Assembly: GCA_963668495.1 (NCBI GenBank)
Contig: OY764545.1
Coordinates: 434,001-498,000 of the forward strand
Length of the DNA stretch: 64,000 bases
Direction: 5' to 3'
DNA from: Oleispirillum sp963668495
Lineage (GTDB): Bacteria; Pseudomonadota; Alphaproteobacteria; Rhodospirillales; Rhodospirillaceae
In this document: positions 62,409 through 64,000 of the stretch, in pieces
Numbering within the stretch: the stretch's first letter is position 1
Layout of the letters: each line of letters opens with the position of its first letter
Made by a program: the position numbers and the translations under genes
Notes under the pieces: generated by a model
Told to the model about the DNA's origin: nothing
The model's database searches: none
The model's input: the letters and a program-made list of their open reading frames with translations, nothing else

Positions 62409-64000
62409 TTACACAAGGGCTTGCCCGGCTGCGGTCACGGTCGGACCACCATCGCTGACCAATTCCCCCAACAGCATGTTGTCGTGGGTGGCGCCGGATG
62501 GAATCATCGGGAAACAGTTTTCATCCGCATCCACACAAACATCCAGCAAGACCGGGCCGGGGGTTTCGATCATTTTCAGGATCGCTGCATCCAGTTCCGA
62601 CGGTTTATCCACCCGCAGACCAACTGCGCCGAACGCATCCGCCAGTTTCACCACATCCGGCATGGCTTCCGTATGGCTTTCCGAATACCGTGAACCATGT
62701 AGCAATTCCTGCCACTGGCGCACCATGCCCATATAGCTGTTGTTCAGGATAAACACCTTAACCGGCAGACCGTACTGTACGGTGGTGGCAATTTCCTGCA
62801 GATTCATCTGGAACGATGCCTCGCCGGAAATATCCACAACCAAGCTGTCTGGATGGGCGATCTGCACACCAATTGCGGACGGGAAACCATAGCCCATGGT
62901 GCCAAGGCCGCCAGATGTCATCCACCGGAACGGCTGGTCGAAATGATAGTGCTGGGCCGCCCACATCTGATGCTGACCGACTTCCGTAGTGATATAGGTG
63001 TCGCGATCTTTGGTCAGTTCGTACAGGCGCTCAATGGCGTACTGCGGTTTGATGACGGTATCGGACTTGCCGTAAACCAAACAATTGCGGGCACGCCATG
63101 TTTCAATCTGACGCCACCACTGGGACAGAGCCTCAGACTGCGGGCGATGCTTTTTCGCCCGCCAAATTTCCAACATGTCAGTCAGAACCGATCCCGCATC
63201 ACCAACAACCGGAATATCAGCCCGGACATTTTTATTGATCGAAGCCGCATCCACATCCACATGAATGATCTGTGCATTGGGAGCAAAGCCATCAAGACGC
63301 CCGGTAACCCGGTCATCGAACCGTGCCCCGATTGCCACCATCACATCACACCCATGCATGGTCAGGTTGGCTTCATAGGTTCCATGCATACCCAACATGC
63401 CAAGGAATTGCTTATCCGAGGCAGGATACGCGCCCAAGCCCTGCAACGTCAGGGTAATCGGATAGCCGGTTTCCCGCACCAATTCTGCCAAAGTGTCACA
63501 GGCCTCTGGCCCGGAATTGATAACACCACCGCCACAATAAAATACCGGACGCTTGGCAGATGCCATCAGATCAACGGCTTTTTCAATGGCAGTTTGGTCA
63601 CCTTTTACCGGTGGGCGATAGGATTTGTGCTTCACCCGTTCCGGTTCCACATAGGTTCCTTCGGAAACCTGAATGTTCTTCGGCAGATCAATCACCACCG
63701 GGCCGGGACGCCCCGTGCTGGCAACGGTAAAGGCTTCATGGACCGTATGGGCCAGTTTCTCCACATCCTTCACCAGATAGTTATGCTTGGTGCACGGACG
63801 GGTAATGCCGGTGGTATCCGCTTCCTGAAAGGCATCGGTACCAATCAATTGCGCCGGAACCTGTCCGGTCAGGCAGACCAACGGCACAGAATCCAGTAAT
63901 GCATCCAAAAGTCCGGTCACGGCATTGGTTGCACCGGGGCCGGAAGTCACCAGCACCACGCCCACTTTACCTGTGGACCGGGCATAGCCCTCTGCCGCGT
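62409..64000 (-). CDS. ilvI: Acetolactate synthase large subunit IlvI/IlvB (5' end beyond window)
   Basis: 531 codons are present; the reading frame stays open to the right edge (AAEGYARSTGKVGVVLV), so the N-terminal ~50 residues are missing. ThDP-dependent: LVTSGPGATNAVTG, GTDAFQEADTTGITRPCTKH and the C-terminal ThDP motif region VVDISGEASFQMNLQEIAT. It condenses two pyruvates, or pyruvate and 2-ketobutyrate. First of ilvI-ilvH-ilvC on the minus strand. Confidence 0.95.
   Translation of the reverse strand, partial: AAEGYARSTGKVGVVLVTSGPGATNAVTGLLDALLDSVPLVCLTGQVPAQLIGTDAFQEADTTGITRPCTKHNYLVKDVEKLAHTVHEAFTVASTGRPGPVVIDLPKNIQVSEGTYVEPERVKHKSYRPPVKGDQTAIEKAVDLMASAKRPVFYCGGGVINSGPEACDTLAELVRETGYPITLTLQGLGAYPASDKQFLGMLGMHGTYEANLTMHGCDVMVAIGARFDDRVTGRLDGFAPNAQIIHVDVDAASINKNVRADIPVVGDAGSVLTDMLEIWRAKKHRPQSEALSQWWRQIETWRARNCLVYGKSDTVIKPQYAIERLYELTKDRDTYITTEVGQHQMWAAQHYHFDQPFRWMTSGGLGTMGYGFPSAIGVQIAHPDSLVVDISGEASFQMNLQEIATTVQYGLPVKVFILNNSYMGMVRQWQELLHGSRYSESHTEAMPDVVKLADAFGAVGLRVDKPSELDAAILKMIETPGPVLLDVCVDADENCFPMIPSGATHDNMLLGELVSDGGPTVTAAGQALV

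Overview
The window reads as chromosome of a Gram-negative alphaproteobacterium, probably a marine Rhodospirillales-type organism. The evidence is the SUV3-like helicase followed by an S4-domain gene (a typical alphaproteobacterial pair), a TAXI-type TRAP transporter, MetNIQ, an anaerobic-style cobalamin trio (cobA, cbiD, cbiJ), IlvI/H/C and abundant cyclic-di-GMP and periplasmic-binding sensors. Base composition looks moderate (roughly half G+C), and lower around 14-18 kb. The genus is not determined. No rRNA gene, complete tRNA, intact transposase or CRISPR array was seen. Gene names and families below come from my own reading of the translations, not from database searches.

Layout. 1-13 kb: the 5' part of a very large diguanylate cyclase with four periplasmic substrate-binding-like domains, a second membrane diguanylate cyclase, a SulP transporter with a tandem UspA protein, azlCD, msrA, a methyltransferase-like protein and the metNIQ operon. 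13-22.5 kb: an accessory region. It has a frameshifted and truncated terC, a vestige that looks like the start of a serine recombinase, a 19-nt tRNA 3'-end fragment, a Sel1-repeat protein, a GH23-like putative effector with a small membrane protein and an orphan fragment, a Card1-like (DUF1887-type) nuclease without a CARF domain, an SGNH hydrolase, and a 908-aa P-loop ATPase followed by a two-TM coiled-coil protein. The ATPase/2TM pair is the best candidate in the window for an undescribed (probably defensive) system.

22.5-43.5 kb: an SDR, a DUF21/CBS protein, a LysR-controlled redox operon (SDR, old yellow enzyme, zinc-type alcohol dehydrogenase), purT, a divergent signalling locus (response regulator against a branched-chain-type binding protein plus histidine kinase) with a perfect 14-bp inverted repeat between the two arms, selO, a DUF898-M48 protease pair, an RND efflux pair, and two tandem paralogous membrane-anchored proteins of unknown function. 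43.8-64 kb: the SUV3-like helicase (apparently frameshifted near its C-terminus) with the S4 protein, a CPA2 antiporter, a probable operon of SQR-like flavoprotein, small membrane protein and TAXI-TRAP transporter, a TorT-like binding protein overlapping a CHASE-like diguanylate cyclase, UPF0149, cobA divergent from cbiD-cbiJ-DUF3955, and the branched-chain amino acid genes ilvI (5' end outside the window), ilvH and ilvC.

How genes work together. Several loci couple a periplasmic binding protein or domain to a signalling output: the four-SBP diguanylate cyclase, the TorT-diguanylate cyclase pair, and the binding protein-kinase-regulator trio. Methionine economy is represented by MsrA and MetNIQ, which lie near each other. 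Two homopolymer-associated frameshifts (terC in a G run, helicase in a C run) may be real mutations or assembly errors.
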